In this document: one piece after another, positions 6,424-13,050 of the stretch
Position numbering within the stretch: position 1 is the first letter of the stretch
Layout of the letters: every line of letters begins with the position of its first letter
NCBI GenBank assembly: GCA_900756715.1
Contig: CAAELC010000103.1
Span: 1 to 17,756, forward strand
Source of the DNA: an uncultured Oscillospiraceae bacterium
Lineage (GTDB): Bacteria; Bacillota; Clostridia; Oscillospirales; Oscillospiraceae
Reading direction: 5' to 3'
Length of the DNA: 17,756 nt
Position numbers and translations under genes: made by a program
Notes under the pieces: model-generated
What the model saw: the letters and a program-made list of their open reading frames with translations, nothing else
Database searches by the model: none
What the model was told of the DNA's origin: nothing

Positions 6424-7221
6424 TCAATCGGCGAAGCCGCCGGTGATGGCGAAGCCGTGATCCATGGGGCCGCTGCCGTGACCCAGATCCAGCATGGCGG
6501 CCAGTGCGCCGGAGATATACTCCTTGGCGCGGCGGACAGCGCCGTCCAGATCATAGCCTTTGGCCAGATTGGAGGCAATGGCAGAGGACAGCGTGCATCC
6601 TGTGCCGTGGGTGTTGGGGTTATCAATGCGCTTGCCGCGGAACCACTCATAGCTTCCGGCGCGATACAGCAGGTCATTGGCGTCATTCAGCTGGTGGCCG
6701 CCCTTGCACAGAACGGCGCAGTGGTAAGTCTCTGAAATCTTCCGTGCAGCGTCAATCATGTCTTCTGCGGTTTTGATGGGCATCTCCGCCAGCACCTCAG
6801 CCTCCGGAATGTTCGGTGTAAGTACATCGGCAAGCGGGAAAAGCTTTTCCTTCAGTGTGCCGATGGCATCCTCGCTGATCAGGCGGGCGCCGCTGGTGGC
6901 CACCATCACAGGATCTACCACTACATGCTGCGCCTGATACTGCCCCAGCTTCCGGGCAATCACCTCAATCATCTCCTTCTCGGACACCATTCCGATCTTC
7001 ACAGCGTCGGGCCGGATGTCGGTAAATACGGCATCCAACTCCTGTTCCAGGAACTCCGGGGTGGCATTCAGAATGGCGGTAACACCTGTAGTATTCTGGG
7101 CTGTAAGGGCCGTGACCGCGCTCATGGCATAGACACCATTGGCCAGCATGGTCTTGATGTCCGCCTGAATCCCGGCACCTCCGCTGGAGTCGCTCCCGGC
7201 GATTGTCAATGCTGTTTTCAT
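6424..7221 (-). CDS. thiD: Hydroxymethylpyrimidine / phosphomethylpyrimidine kinase
   Basis: A 265-aa ribokinase-fold enzyme that phosphorylates HMP to HMP-P and then HMP-PP for thiamine synthesis. Visible motifs are the N-terminal ALTIAGSDSSGGAGIQAD (4-21), VVDPVM (101-106), and the C-terminal anion hole NTHGTGC with Cys209, typical of ThiD. The ATG at 7221 is preferred over an ATG at 7230 because AAAGGA sits 9 bases before the former and directly abuts the latter. It is the last gene of the TPP-riboswitch operon, 92 bases after the HAD gene. No thiC or thiM is seen here, so whether the pyrimidine is made or salvaged is unknown. Confidence 0.93.
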   Translation of the reverse strand: MKTALTIAGSDSSGGAGIQADIKTMLANGVYAMSAVTALTAQNTTGVTAILNATPEFLEQELDAVFTDIRPDAVKIGMVSEKEMIEVIARKLGQYQAQHVVVDPVMVATSGARLISEDAIGTLKEKLFPLADVLTPNIPEAEVLAEMPIKTAEDMIDAARKISETYHCAVLCKGGHQLNDANDLLYRAGSYEWFRGKRIDNPNTHGTGCTLSSAIASNLAKGYDLDGAVRRAKEYISGALAAMLDLGHGSGPMDHGFAITGGFAD

Positions 7222-7313
7222 ATATGTCATTCCTTTCTCGTTCGTTCCCCGCCGCAGCAGGGACACAAGATGTGTTTTACAATGCGATAGTTGGCGTTTG
7301 AATAGGGCACAAG

Positions 7314-7973
7314 TCACCGATTCAGCAGCGGCCAGCAGGCAGGAAGCTCCTCCAGCGAGGAAACCCAGATGTCGGCCGCCCGGACAAGGCCCTGCTGATC
7401 CGGCTCTCCCATGGGGTCAAACACGCCCATTGTAACAAAGCCCGCCCCGGCGGCTGTCTGCAAAGCGTAGAGCGAGTCCTCCGCCACCAGCGTGGAATCC
7501 GGCCGGGCTGCAAGCGCCCGGGCCGCCTGACGGTAAATAGCGGGGGAGGTTTTTTCCTCTCCCACCTCGTCCGTGGTCAGCAGGGCGGAGAAAAAGGGCA
7601 GCAGGCCCGTCCGCTCCAATGCGGGCTGCACCAGCATGCGGGGACTGGTGGTAGCCAGCGCCATAGGAATCCCCCGGCAGCGCAGAAAGGCCAGTGCCTC
7701 CGGCGCGCCGGGCTTTGGCTGCACTTCCCGCAGATAAAATTCCCGCAGCAGGGTCTGAATGGACTGCTGGATTTCCGCCGGGGACTCCGGCAGGGCGTAA
7801 TTCTCTTTCAGGTACGCAGCCCCCTCCGGCAGGCTCATGGGAAACAGCGTCTGGCCTAATCCCTCCCGGGGAACGAGGCCCCGGCTGCGCAGATAGCGCG
7901 CCCCCAGCTCCCACCAGATACCAAGGGAGTCCAGCAGCACACCATCCACATCGAAAATAGCCGCCCGAATCAC
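7314..7973 (-). CDS. HAD-superfamily phosphatase in the thiamine operon (candidate thiamine-phosphate phosphatase)
   Basis: A 219-aa HAD hydrolase with all four motifs: FDVDG with Asp8 (nucleophile) and Asp10, Thr109 in ATTS (motif II), Lys141 in EEKTSP (motif III), and E165-D166 in AEDS (motif IV). A helical cap between about 15 and 85 makes it a subfamily I, phosphoglucomutase-like enzyme. The start overlaps the thiE stop by 4 bases, so it is translationally coupled, and it is under the TPP riboswitch. Established knowledge: some gut clostridia and plants dephosphorylate thiamine monophosphate with a HAD enzyme and then pyrophosphorylate thiamine. This gene fits that step by context only. 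A broad-specificity phosphatase remains possible. Confidence 0.85.
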   Translation of the reverse strand: MIRAAIFDVDGVLLDSLGIWWELGARYLRSRGLVPREGLGQTLFPMSLPEGAAYLKENYALPESPAEIQQSIQTLLREFYLREVQPKPGAPEALAFLRCRGIPMALATTSPRMLVQPALERTGLLPFFSALLTTDEVGEEKTSPAIYRQAARALAARPDSTLVAEDSLYALQTAAGAGFVTMGVFDPMGEPDQQGLVRAADIWVSSLEELPACWPLLNR

Positions 7974-8611
7974 CGGCTCACCATGTCAGCCACTTTTTCC
8001 TTCATCTCCCGGGCGGCCTGCCGGACATCGCTCTGGCCGTAGATAGCGCTGATGACCGCCACGCCGCATATACCGGTTCCTGCAAGTTCCTGCACATTTT
8101 CCCGGGTGATGCCGCCAATGGCAATCACCGGAATGGACACTGCATCGCAGATGTCCCGCAGGACCTGATGATCCAGCAGTTTGGCATCGTCCTTGGAGCC
8201 GGTGGGGAACACCGCCCCCACGCCCAGATAGTCCGCCCCGCGCTGCTGGGCAAGCAGGGCCTGCTCCACCGTGCGGGCGGATACACCCACAATTTTGTCC
8301 GGGCCCAGCTTTTCCCGGACATTGCCCGCTTCCATATCACTCTGCCCCACATGAACGCCGTCCGCGTCCACCTCCAGCGCCAGATCTACATCGTCATCAA
8401 TGACAAACGGTACGCCGTAGCGGCGGCACAGGGTCTTGATTTCCTTCGCCTCCTGCAAAAAGGCAGGGCGATCCAGCTGCTTTTCCCGCAGCTGGATGAA
8501 GGTGGCTCCGCCCTGCAGGCTTTCCTCCACCACCTGATACAGGGACTTCTCCCCCAGCCAGTGCCGGTCGGTCACAGCATATAGCAGCAGCTGCTGTCTG
8601 GTACAATTCAT
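7970..8611 (-). CDS. thiE: Thiamine-phosphate synthase
   Basis: A 213-aa TIM-barrel enzyme joining HMP-PP and thiazole phosphate to give thiamine monophosphate. Diagnostic motifs are QLREK (40-44), DGVHVGQSD (84-92), GVGAVFPTGSK (130-140) and IAIGGI (163-168), all at usual spacing. ATG at 8611 is chosen because AAGGGAG lies about 6 bases upstream; an earlier in-frame ATG near 8647 lies close to the riboswitch terminator and has no good site. It is the first gene of the operon thiE-HAD-thiD. The presence of the Ser/Asp-rich HVGQSD loop separates it from TenI-like paralogues. Confidence 0.95.
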   Translation of the reverse strand: MNCTRQQLLLYAVTDRHWLGEKSLYQVVEESLQGGATFIQLREKQLDRPAFLQEAKEIKTLCRRYGVPFVIDDDVDLALEVDADGVHVGQSDMEAGNVREKLGPDKIVGVSARTVEQALLAQQRGADYLGVGAVFPTGSKDDAKLLDHQVLRDICDAVSIPVIAIGGITRENVQELAGTGICGVAVISAIYGQSDVRQAAREMKEKVADMVSR

Positions 8612-8655
8612 AATGGCTCCCTTCTGCGGCACGAAGCCGCACGGCAATTTTCAGA

Positions 8656-8689
8656 TAAAAAAGAGTGGATATGCCCCGGGCATATCCAC
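8656..8689 (-). terminator. Terminator (expression platform) of the TPP riboswitch
   Basis: A 12-bp perfect stem (GTGGATATGCCC with GGGCATATCCAC, 8665-8676 and 8678-8689) is followed on the minus strand by UCUUUUUU. It lies about 30 bases after the aptamer and 45 bases before the thiE start, as expected for ligand-induced premature termination. Confidence 0.9.
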
Positions 8690-8717
8690 ATAAAATCCGT
8701 TTTGGCGCGGCTTGCTG

Positions 8718-8816
8718 CGACATGTCCTTCCGTTGGCATAATCCAAATCAAGTAACGGGGTCAGGGCGGCAACAGCCCTTTCTCAGCCTGCTTTACGCAG
8801 GCTCCCCCCTGTCATG
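8718..8816 (-). promoter_or_regulatory. TPP riboswitch aptamer (THI element)
   Basis: Read on the minus strand, the conserved blocks appear in order: GGGGGAGCCTG, then GCTGAGA (pyrimidine-binding turn), a variable P3a-like hairpin with complementary GGGC/GCCC, GACCC, then the second arm CTTGATTTGGATTATGCCAA and CGGAAGGA. Terminal GACA/TGTC can form P1. The consensus calls for ACCTGAT before the GGATAATGCC block; here it reads ACTTGAT, a small deviation. It controls thiE-HAD-thiD. Confidence 0.95.
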
Positions 8817-8820
8817 GGAC

Positions 8821-8849
8821 AGTGTAGCATACTCCGGCTTACATTGCAA
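8821..8849 (-). promoter_or_regulatory. Promoter of the thiamine operon
   Basis: Minus-strand -35 TTGCAA (8844-8849), 17-base spacer and -10 TACACT (8821-8826) with an extended TG motif (TGCTACACT). The predicted start, about 8814, falls at the first bases of the aptamer, so the RNA begins almost directly with P1. The -35 is only 7 bases from the DUF624 stop. Confidence 0.75.
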
Positions 8850-8855
8850 GTCCGG

Positions 8856-9470
8856 TCACATATGTTTTTGGTAGATTCGCTCCAGCAGGAAGGAGCTCAG
8901 CAGCGCCAGCACCGCCGGCACAAACAGCAGGGTGCACCAGTTCAGCCACAGGGCATATGCCCCTGCCAGCAGCAGAAGGCTCAGCAGCAGTGTGCTGGGC
9001 AGATGTGCCACCGCCAGCATAAAGCAGACGCGCAAAAGTCCCCCGGGCGAATATTCAAACCGGGCAAGGGTGGGAAACAGATACCCGAACAGGCCCAGCA
9101 GAAATACACACAGCACCGCCGCAAAGAACACCAGCGCATAGGCTGCCGGGTTCCCTGCCAGCGCCATCTGCCAGATGATCCAGCAGCACCAGGCCACCGC
9201 TGCCGAAAACAGCAGCAGCGGCACGGTGACCAAGATGCCGGTTTTCAGATTTTCCCGCAGGGAGTGGAAAAAGGTTGTAAATGCGCCGTTCTCCATCCGG
9301 CGCACAGGCCCCCGCACGGCAGCATACAGCGCCGCTGTAGCCGGGCCGATTGTAACAACCGGCAGGCTGCACAGCAGCCACAGCAAAGACAGGCCCATCA
9401 CATCCGCCACGGCGGACACCGTGCGCCAGAGACTGTTGTCCGGGCGGAAGAAGCCGGAAAATCTGGACAT
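8856..9470 (-). CDS. DUF624 (YesL-like) membrane protein
   Basis: A 204-aa integral membrane protein of the DUF624/YesL family. It starts MSRFSGFFRPDNSLWR and then has about five hydrophobic segments; SLPVVTIGPATAALY in the first third is characteristic. The function is not known. Members are usually encoded beside CUT1 sugar transporters or sugar catabolic genes, as here. An in-frame GTG nine bases upstream is rejected because it directly abuts the AAGGAGG site, whereas the ATG at 9470 is at normal spacing. The ribosome site overlaps the rpiR stop, so the gene is the last of the kinase-nagA-rpiR operon. A role in sialic acid/GlcNAc uptake is inferred only. Confidence 0.85.
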   Translation of the reverse strand: MSRFSGFFRPDNSLWRTVSAVADVMGLSLLWLLCSLPVVTIGPATAALYAAVRGPVRRMENGAFTTFFHSLRENLKTGILVTVPLLLFSAAVAWCCWIIWQMALAGNPAAYALVFFAAVLCVFLLGLFGYLFPTLARFEYSPGGLLRVCFMLAVAHLPSTLLLSLLLLAGAYALWLNWCTLLFVPAVLALLSSFLLERIYQKHM

Positions 9471-9485
9471 GGTACGCACTCCTCC

Positions 9486-10310
9486 TTACAGCTGCTTTTT
9501 CATCAGCGCCTTCCCTACAATGCCGCGGTATTTCTCCACGCCCTCCCGGTTCTGGCGATAATATTCCCCGCTCAGCACATCCAGCACATACAGCTGGCAC
9601 AACAGCGCCGCTGTTGAGCCAAAGCGCAGCGGGTCCTCATTGGGGCCGCACAGCAGCACCACATCTGCATATTCCGCTGCGGGCGCGTTTGCGTAGCGGG
9701 TCACCAGAATCAGTCTGGTACCCAAACTATGGGCAAGCTGGGCAGCATCCATCACCTCATGCGTAGCGCCGGAGTAGGAAAAATACAGCACCACATCCCG
9801 CTGGTCCAGCGTGCTGAGGGTGATGGCCTGCAGATGCGAATCCTGAACGGTTTTGAATTTAGGGGAAACGGTGGAAAACTGCGTCCACGCAACCTGCGCG
9901 ATGGCGGAGCTGTTGCCCTGCCCCATGCAGGCCACATAACGAGCCTCCGTCAGAAGTGTCACCGCCCGCTGCAAATCTTCCAGCCGCAAAAGCTGGGCCG
10001 ACATGCGCAGCGCCTCCTGACAGGCCCGCATAGACTGCTCCGTGACCGTCTCGTTGCCGGACCGGTCGTCATGGGCGGCCATATCCGCCCGGGCCAGCTC
10101 CAGCTTGAAGTCGTTGAAGCCGGAAAGCCCCAGCTTTCGGCAAAACACGGAAATGGTGGCTACAGCCACCTTGCAGGCGGCACTGAGGTCGGTAATGGAG
10201 ATATATTGCGTCTCCTTCTGATGGGCCAGCACATAGTCTGCGATTTTCTTTTCCGACTTGGTGAACTGATCATAGTCCTGCAGCAGGTGCGCCACAATAT
10301 TTTTTTCCAT
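9486..10310 (-). CDS. MurR/RpiR-family transcriptional regulator with SIS domain
   Basis: A 274-aa two-domain regulator. Residues 1-75 form the RpiR helix-turn-helix domain (TKSEKKIADYVL, then ISITDLSAACKVAVATISVFCRKLG as recognition region). Residues 115-255 form an SIS phosphosugar-binding domain with GQGNSS (130-135) and FSYSGAT (177-183). Members sense amino-sugar phosphates. In this operon ManNAc-6-P is unlikely; GlcNAc-6-P or GlcN-6-P is the plausible effector. It is the obvious candidate to bind the 17-bp motif near the three nan/nag promoters. AGGAGA lies upstream of the ATG inside a small AGAGG/CCTCT inverted repeat (10311-10326) that could mask the ribosome site. Repressor or activator role cannot be read from the sequence. 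Confidence 0.92.
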   Translation of the reverse strand: MEKNIVAHLLQDYDQFTKSEKKIADYVLAHQKETQYISITDLSAACKVAVATISVFCRKLGLSGFNDFKLELARADMAAHDDRSGNETVTEQSMRACQEALRMSAQLLRLEDLQRAVTLLTEARYVACMGQGNSSAIAQVAWTQFSTVSPKFKTVQDSHLQAITLSTLDQRDVVLYFSYSGATHEVMDAAQLAHSLGTRLILVTRYANAPAAEYADVVLLCGPNEDPLRFGSTAALLCQLYVLDVLSGEYYRQNREGVEKYRGIVGKALMKKQL

Positions 10311-10339
10311 AGAGGGGTTCTCCTCTCATAAGAGACTGT

Positions 10340-10366
10340 GCTCCGGGCGGCCGGGCCGCCCGGAGC
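10340..10366 (-). other. Very stable hairpin between nagA and rpiR
   Basis: GCTCCGGGCGGC (10340-10351) pairs over 12 GC-rich bases with GCCGCCCGGAGC (10355-10366) and a 3-base loop. There is no U run after it on the minus strand; a smaller CTCT/AGAG hairpin (10323-10334) and the rpiR ribosome site follow. It probably stabilises the upstream mRNA or lowers regulator expression rather than terminating fully. Confidence 0.6.
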
Positions 10367-10376
10367 GGCGTATGGT

Positions 10377-11483
10377 TCAAAGGGGCAGGCGCTGACCGTC
10401 CACAAATACAGCCTTCAGGTTCAGCTTCTGATCCAGCACCAGCAGATCCGCGCATTTACCGGGCCGGAGTTCCCCTATGTCTGTCAAGCCCACGGCCTGT
10501 GCCGGGGCGGTAGAGGCGGCATAGCACATCTCTGCCAGCGGCAGGCCAAAGCGGACATTGTTGCGCACGGCATCCAGCAGCGAAATACAGGAGCCGGCCA
10601 GTGTGCCGTCCAGCAGGGTAGCCTTCCCCTCCTTGAGCACAATGGGCTGGCCGCCCAACTCATAATCTCCATCGGGCATTCCGGCGCAGCGCAGAGAGTC
10701 TGAAATCAGGTTCAGCTTATCCCTGAACAGCCTTGCTGTGGCCCGGATAACGGCGGGATGAATGTGCAGTCCGTCGCAGATCAGCTCCACCGATGCGCCG
10801 CTGTCAAAGGCGGCGCCGATTACACCGGGCGCACGGTGCAGCAGTCCCGGCATGCCGTTATACAGATGGGTGGCATGGCTGGCTCCCGCAGCGAACGCCT
10901 CCATGGCCGTGTCATAATCAGCCACGGTGTGGCCCAGTGACACGGTGCACTTTTTAGATACCTCGCGGATAAAATCCATACCCCCGGGCTCCTCGCAGGC
11001 CACGGTAACAAGGCGCACCTGGCCGCCGCTGGCCTCGTTCAGCCGGTCAAATACAGCCACATCGGGACGGTGGAGATTGCACTCTGCCTGCGCGCCCTTT
11101 TTGGCCGCCGACAGGAAGGGCCCTTCCAGATGTACGCCTGCGCACTTGGCCCCTCCGGTGCGTTTAAAATCCCGGATGGTGTGCATCGCCGCGGTCAGCA
11201 CCGACTCGGGCAGGGTCATGGTGGTTGCAAGAAAGGCCGTCACGCCGTGTGCCGCGTAATAATCGGCCATCGGCTGCAGCCCCTCCGGCTTTCCGTCGGA
11301 AAAATCCTCGCCGACTGCGCCGTGGGTATGGATGTCCACAAATCCCGGCACCACATAACAGCCGGTCGCATCAAAGCCCTGACCGACCAGCTGCTGCTCT
11401 ACCCGGTCAATCGTCCGGTCAAAGGAAATGTCTGCCGGGACAAACTGCCGCCCCTGCAGCACAAGGCCATTCTGGATCAGCAT
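10377..11483 (-). CDS. nagA: N-acetylglucosamine-6-phosphate deacetylase
   Basis: A 368-aa amidohydrolase-fold enzyme that removes acetate from GlcNAc-6-P to give GlcN-6-P for NagB. Metal and active-site residues stand in expected order: PGFVDIHTHG with His52 and His54, HLEGPF with Glu120, SLGHT with His185, ATHLYN with His206, CDGLHIH with His240, and catalytic Asp262 in LISDSLRCAGMPDG. The family usually has LVTDA at the last site; here ISDS keeps the Asp. Length is slightly short of the typical 380-390. The start has AAGGAGG overlapping the kinase stop codon and a second GGAGG closer to the ATG. It is the second gene of the operon, 15 bases after the kinase. Confidence 0.95.
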   Translation of the reverse strand: MLIQNGLVLQGRQFVPADISFDRTIDRVEQQLVGQGFDATGCYVVPGFVDIHTHGAVGEDFSDGKPEGLQPMADYYAAHGVTAFLATTMTLPESVLTAAMHTIRDFKRTGGAKCAGVHLEGPFLSAAKKGAQAECNLHRPDVAVFDRLNEASGGQVRLVTVACEEPGGMDFIREVSKKCTVSLGHTVADYDTAMEAFAAGASHATHLYNGMPGLLHRAPGVIGAAFDSGASVELICDGLHIHPAVIRATARLFRDKLNLISDSLRCAGMPDGDYELGGQPIVLKEGKATLLDGTLAGSCISLLDAVRNNVRFGLPLAEMCYAASTAPAQAVGLTDIGELRPGKCADLLVLDQKLNLKAVFVDGQRLPL

Positions 11484-11498
11484 ATATCCTCCGCCTCC

Positions 11499-12875
11499 TT
11501 ACCGCAACTCCGGCAGGCTGGCCGCTGCCATAGACTGCCCTACCCGGCGGAACTTCTCGTCCGGCAGGCTGGCCGCCAGCTTGTCCGCCATCTCCGGGTA
11601 TTCCTCCCGCAGCACCTGCTGACAGGTGGAAAGGATCAGATCGCCGCCCTTGCCGCTCATTACCCGGCCCAGCAGCAGCACATGGCGGCAGCCGTAAAGC
11701 GTGAAGTAGTAGGCCAGTGTGTGGCCCAGATACACGCCGATGGAACGATACACCTGTGCGGCCCGGGGATCATCCTGTGCCATCAGGCCCTGCACCACCT
11801 TCAGCTTTTCCGCCGGGGACAGGCTCTCCTCCAATTCGATTCCGGCCCGGGGCGCCAGCTTAATCACACCGTCCTGCGAGAAATATTTCACGCCGCAGCC
11901 AATGTCGCCGGACCATTCATCCTGCATGGCGTCCGGGTTGGCATCCACCGGTACAAAAGCCAGTTCATTGAGCCAACCGGTGATGCGGCCCTTCTCGTCC
12001 ACAAAGCCCACGGCCTCGCTGGTGCCCATGGCAATGCCCAGCACGCTGCTGTCGTTCAGGCTCATGGCGCCGGCCAGCGCACTGACATCACCGTCGTTAA
12101 TCACGCAATACGGCACATCGCCAAAAGTATCCGTAATGGCGCGGATGTAAATATCCTTCACCTTCCGGTCAAACTGCTCTTTCGGCACCTGCAGGAAAAG
12201 GCTTGCATTCATAGTCCGGTTGTTGATATACACACCGGCGGAGGATACGCCCACCGCGTCCACCCGGGGCAGATGCTCCGCCGCAGAGCGCAGGGCGGCC
12301 ACAATGCCGTTATAGTGATACTCCGGGTCGGCATTGGTCTTGGGGAACCAGACCACCTCCTCGGAATACACCGTCTCACCGTTCAGCACGGCACTGACCT
12401 TCCGGTCGGAACCACCTGCGTCAAAGCCGATGCGGCAGCCCTCCAGATGGCCGCCCATAGCCTTGGGAGAGTCCTTGGCCTGCGGCACATCCTCCGTCAG
12501 CACGATTTCAAAGGGATGCTCAAAAACATTGGCCATATAGTCCCAGTCGAAGGCGCGGCCGCCCCCGGCGCAGTACTGGCTTTTCAGATAGCTGCACATG
12601 GCGGCGTCATCCGTATATACCCGGAAGCCGCCTTTCATCCACAGCATGGTCTTCACCAGCCGGTCTATATAGTAGCAATCCGCCTGATACCGCTCCTGTG
12701 TCCCGTGAATAAAGGTGCGCACACTGGCCATCTGGCCGTCGGCCCGCTCCACTGCCAGCGCAATGGGCTTTTTTGCCGTGTTCAGAAAGGCGCGGTTGTA
12801 GCGCCCGATGGGATAAAATGCAGGGTCCAGCTCCGGCACAAAGGTCAGCTGGTCAGCAATGCCATATCGTTCCAT
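11499..12875 (-). CDS. ROK-like (ASKHA) sugar kinase with long N-terminal extension, probable GlcNAc kinase
   Basis: A 458-aa protein. Residues about 147-458 form an actin-like kinase: phosphate-1 loop IGFDAGGSDRKVSAV (149-163), catalytic region VINDGDVSALAGA with Asp261, phosphate-2 loop GIAMGTSEAVGF (280-291), and adenosine motif LLLGRVMSGKGGD (400-412). This resembles ROK kinases, but they are about 300 aa and carry a Cys/His zinc site that is absent here; only Cys327 lies in that area. Residues 1-145 form an unrecognised domain. The start at 12875 has AAGGGG upstream; longer in-frame starts lie in or beyond the promoter. It heads the operon with nagA. By context it phosphorylates GlcNAc from the divergent epimerase; ManNAc is an alternative. 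Confidence 0.75.
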   Translation of the reverse strand: MERYGIADQLTFVPELDPAFYPIGRYNRAFLNTAKKPIALAVERADGQMASVRTFIHGTQERYQADCYYIDRLVKTMLWMKGGFRVYTDDAAMCSYLKSQYCAGGGRAFDWDYMANVFEHPFEIVLTEDVPQAKDSPKAMGGHLEGCRIGFDAGGSDRKVSAVLNGETVYSEEVVWFPKTNADPEYHYNGIVAALRSAAEHLPRVDAVGVSSAGVYINNRTMNASLFLQVPKEQFDRKVKDIYIRAITDTFGDVPYCVINDGDVSALAGAMSLNDSSVLGIAMGTSEAVGFVDEKGRITGWLNELAFVPVDANPDAMQDEWSGDIGCGVKYFSQDGVIKLAPRAGIELEESLSPAEKLKVVQGLMAQDDPRAAQVYRSIGVYLGHTLAYYFTLYGCRHVLLLGRVMSGKGGDLILSTCQQVLREEYPEMADKLAASLPDEKFRRVGQSMAAASLPELR

Positions 12876-12909
12876 GGTGTAGTCCCCTTCCATTATCGTA
12901 AACATTTCC

Positions 12910-12926
12910 GAAATAATTTCGATTTT
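12910..12926 (+). promoter_or_regulatory. Candidate operator, copy B of the 17-bp shared motif
   Basis: GAAATAATTTCGATTTT matches copies A and C at 14 of 17 positions each. It overlaps a separate perfect palindrome CGAAAT-A-ATTTCG (12909-12921). It covers the predicted transcription start (about 12924) of the kinase operon, a position where a bound protein would block transcription. Confidence 0.5.
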
Positions 12927-12930
12927 CTCC

Positions 12931-12959
12931 ATTGTACCACAATCCGTCCCGGTTGTCAC
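12931..12959 (-). promoter_or_regulatory. Promoter of the kinase-nagA-rpiR-DUF624 operon
   Basis: Minus-strand -35 GTGACA (12954-12959) and -10 TACAAT (12931-12936) with 17-base spacing. The -10 is identical to that of the nan operon. The leader to the kinase ATG is about 50 bases. Confidence 0.75.
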
Positions 12960-12984
12960 CTGTAAAAAAATTTTTCTTCCTGTA

Positions 12985-13013
12985 TTGCAGTTCCGGCCAT
13001 AAAATGATATGAT
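12985..13013 (+). promoter_or_regulatory. Promoter of the AGE epimerase gene
   Basis: -35 TTGCAG (12985-12990), 17-base spacer, -10 TATGAT (13008-13013). It is divergent from the kinase promoter, with 25 bases between the two -35 boxes, which permits joint control. The predicted start is near 13020. Confidence 0.75.
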
Positions 13014-13021
13014 GCAAATGT

Positions 13022-13038
13022 AAAATCTTTTCGATTTT
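13022..13038 (+). promoter_or_regulatory. Candidate operator, copy C of the 17-bp shared motif
   Basis: AAAATCTTTTCGATTTT is a perfect inverted repeat (AAAATC/GATTTT) with a TTTTC spacer. It lies just downstream of the predicted start and directly before the GGGAGG ribosome site of the epimerase gene. Copy A differs at only one position. Confidence 0.55.
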
Positions 13039-13050
13039 GGGAGGAATACC

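Noticed and set aside
6135..6686. Minus-strand frames between thiD and the SGNH gene suggesting an extra operon gene
   Set aside because: They run through the bidirectional terminator and are antisense or out of frame to well-supported genes.
11070..12965. Very long plus-strand frame opposite the kinase and nagA (631 codons)
   Set aside because: It spans two real minus-strand genes and their junction, has no ribosome site and no recognisable domain; it is a shadow of high-GC coding DNA.
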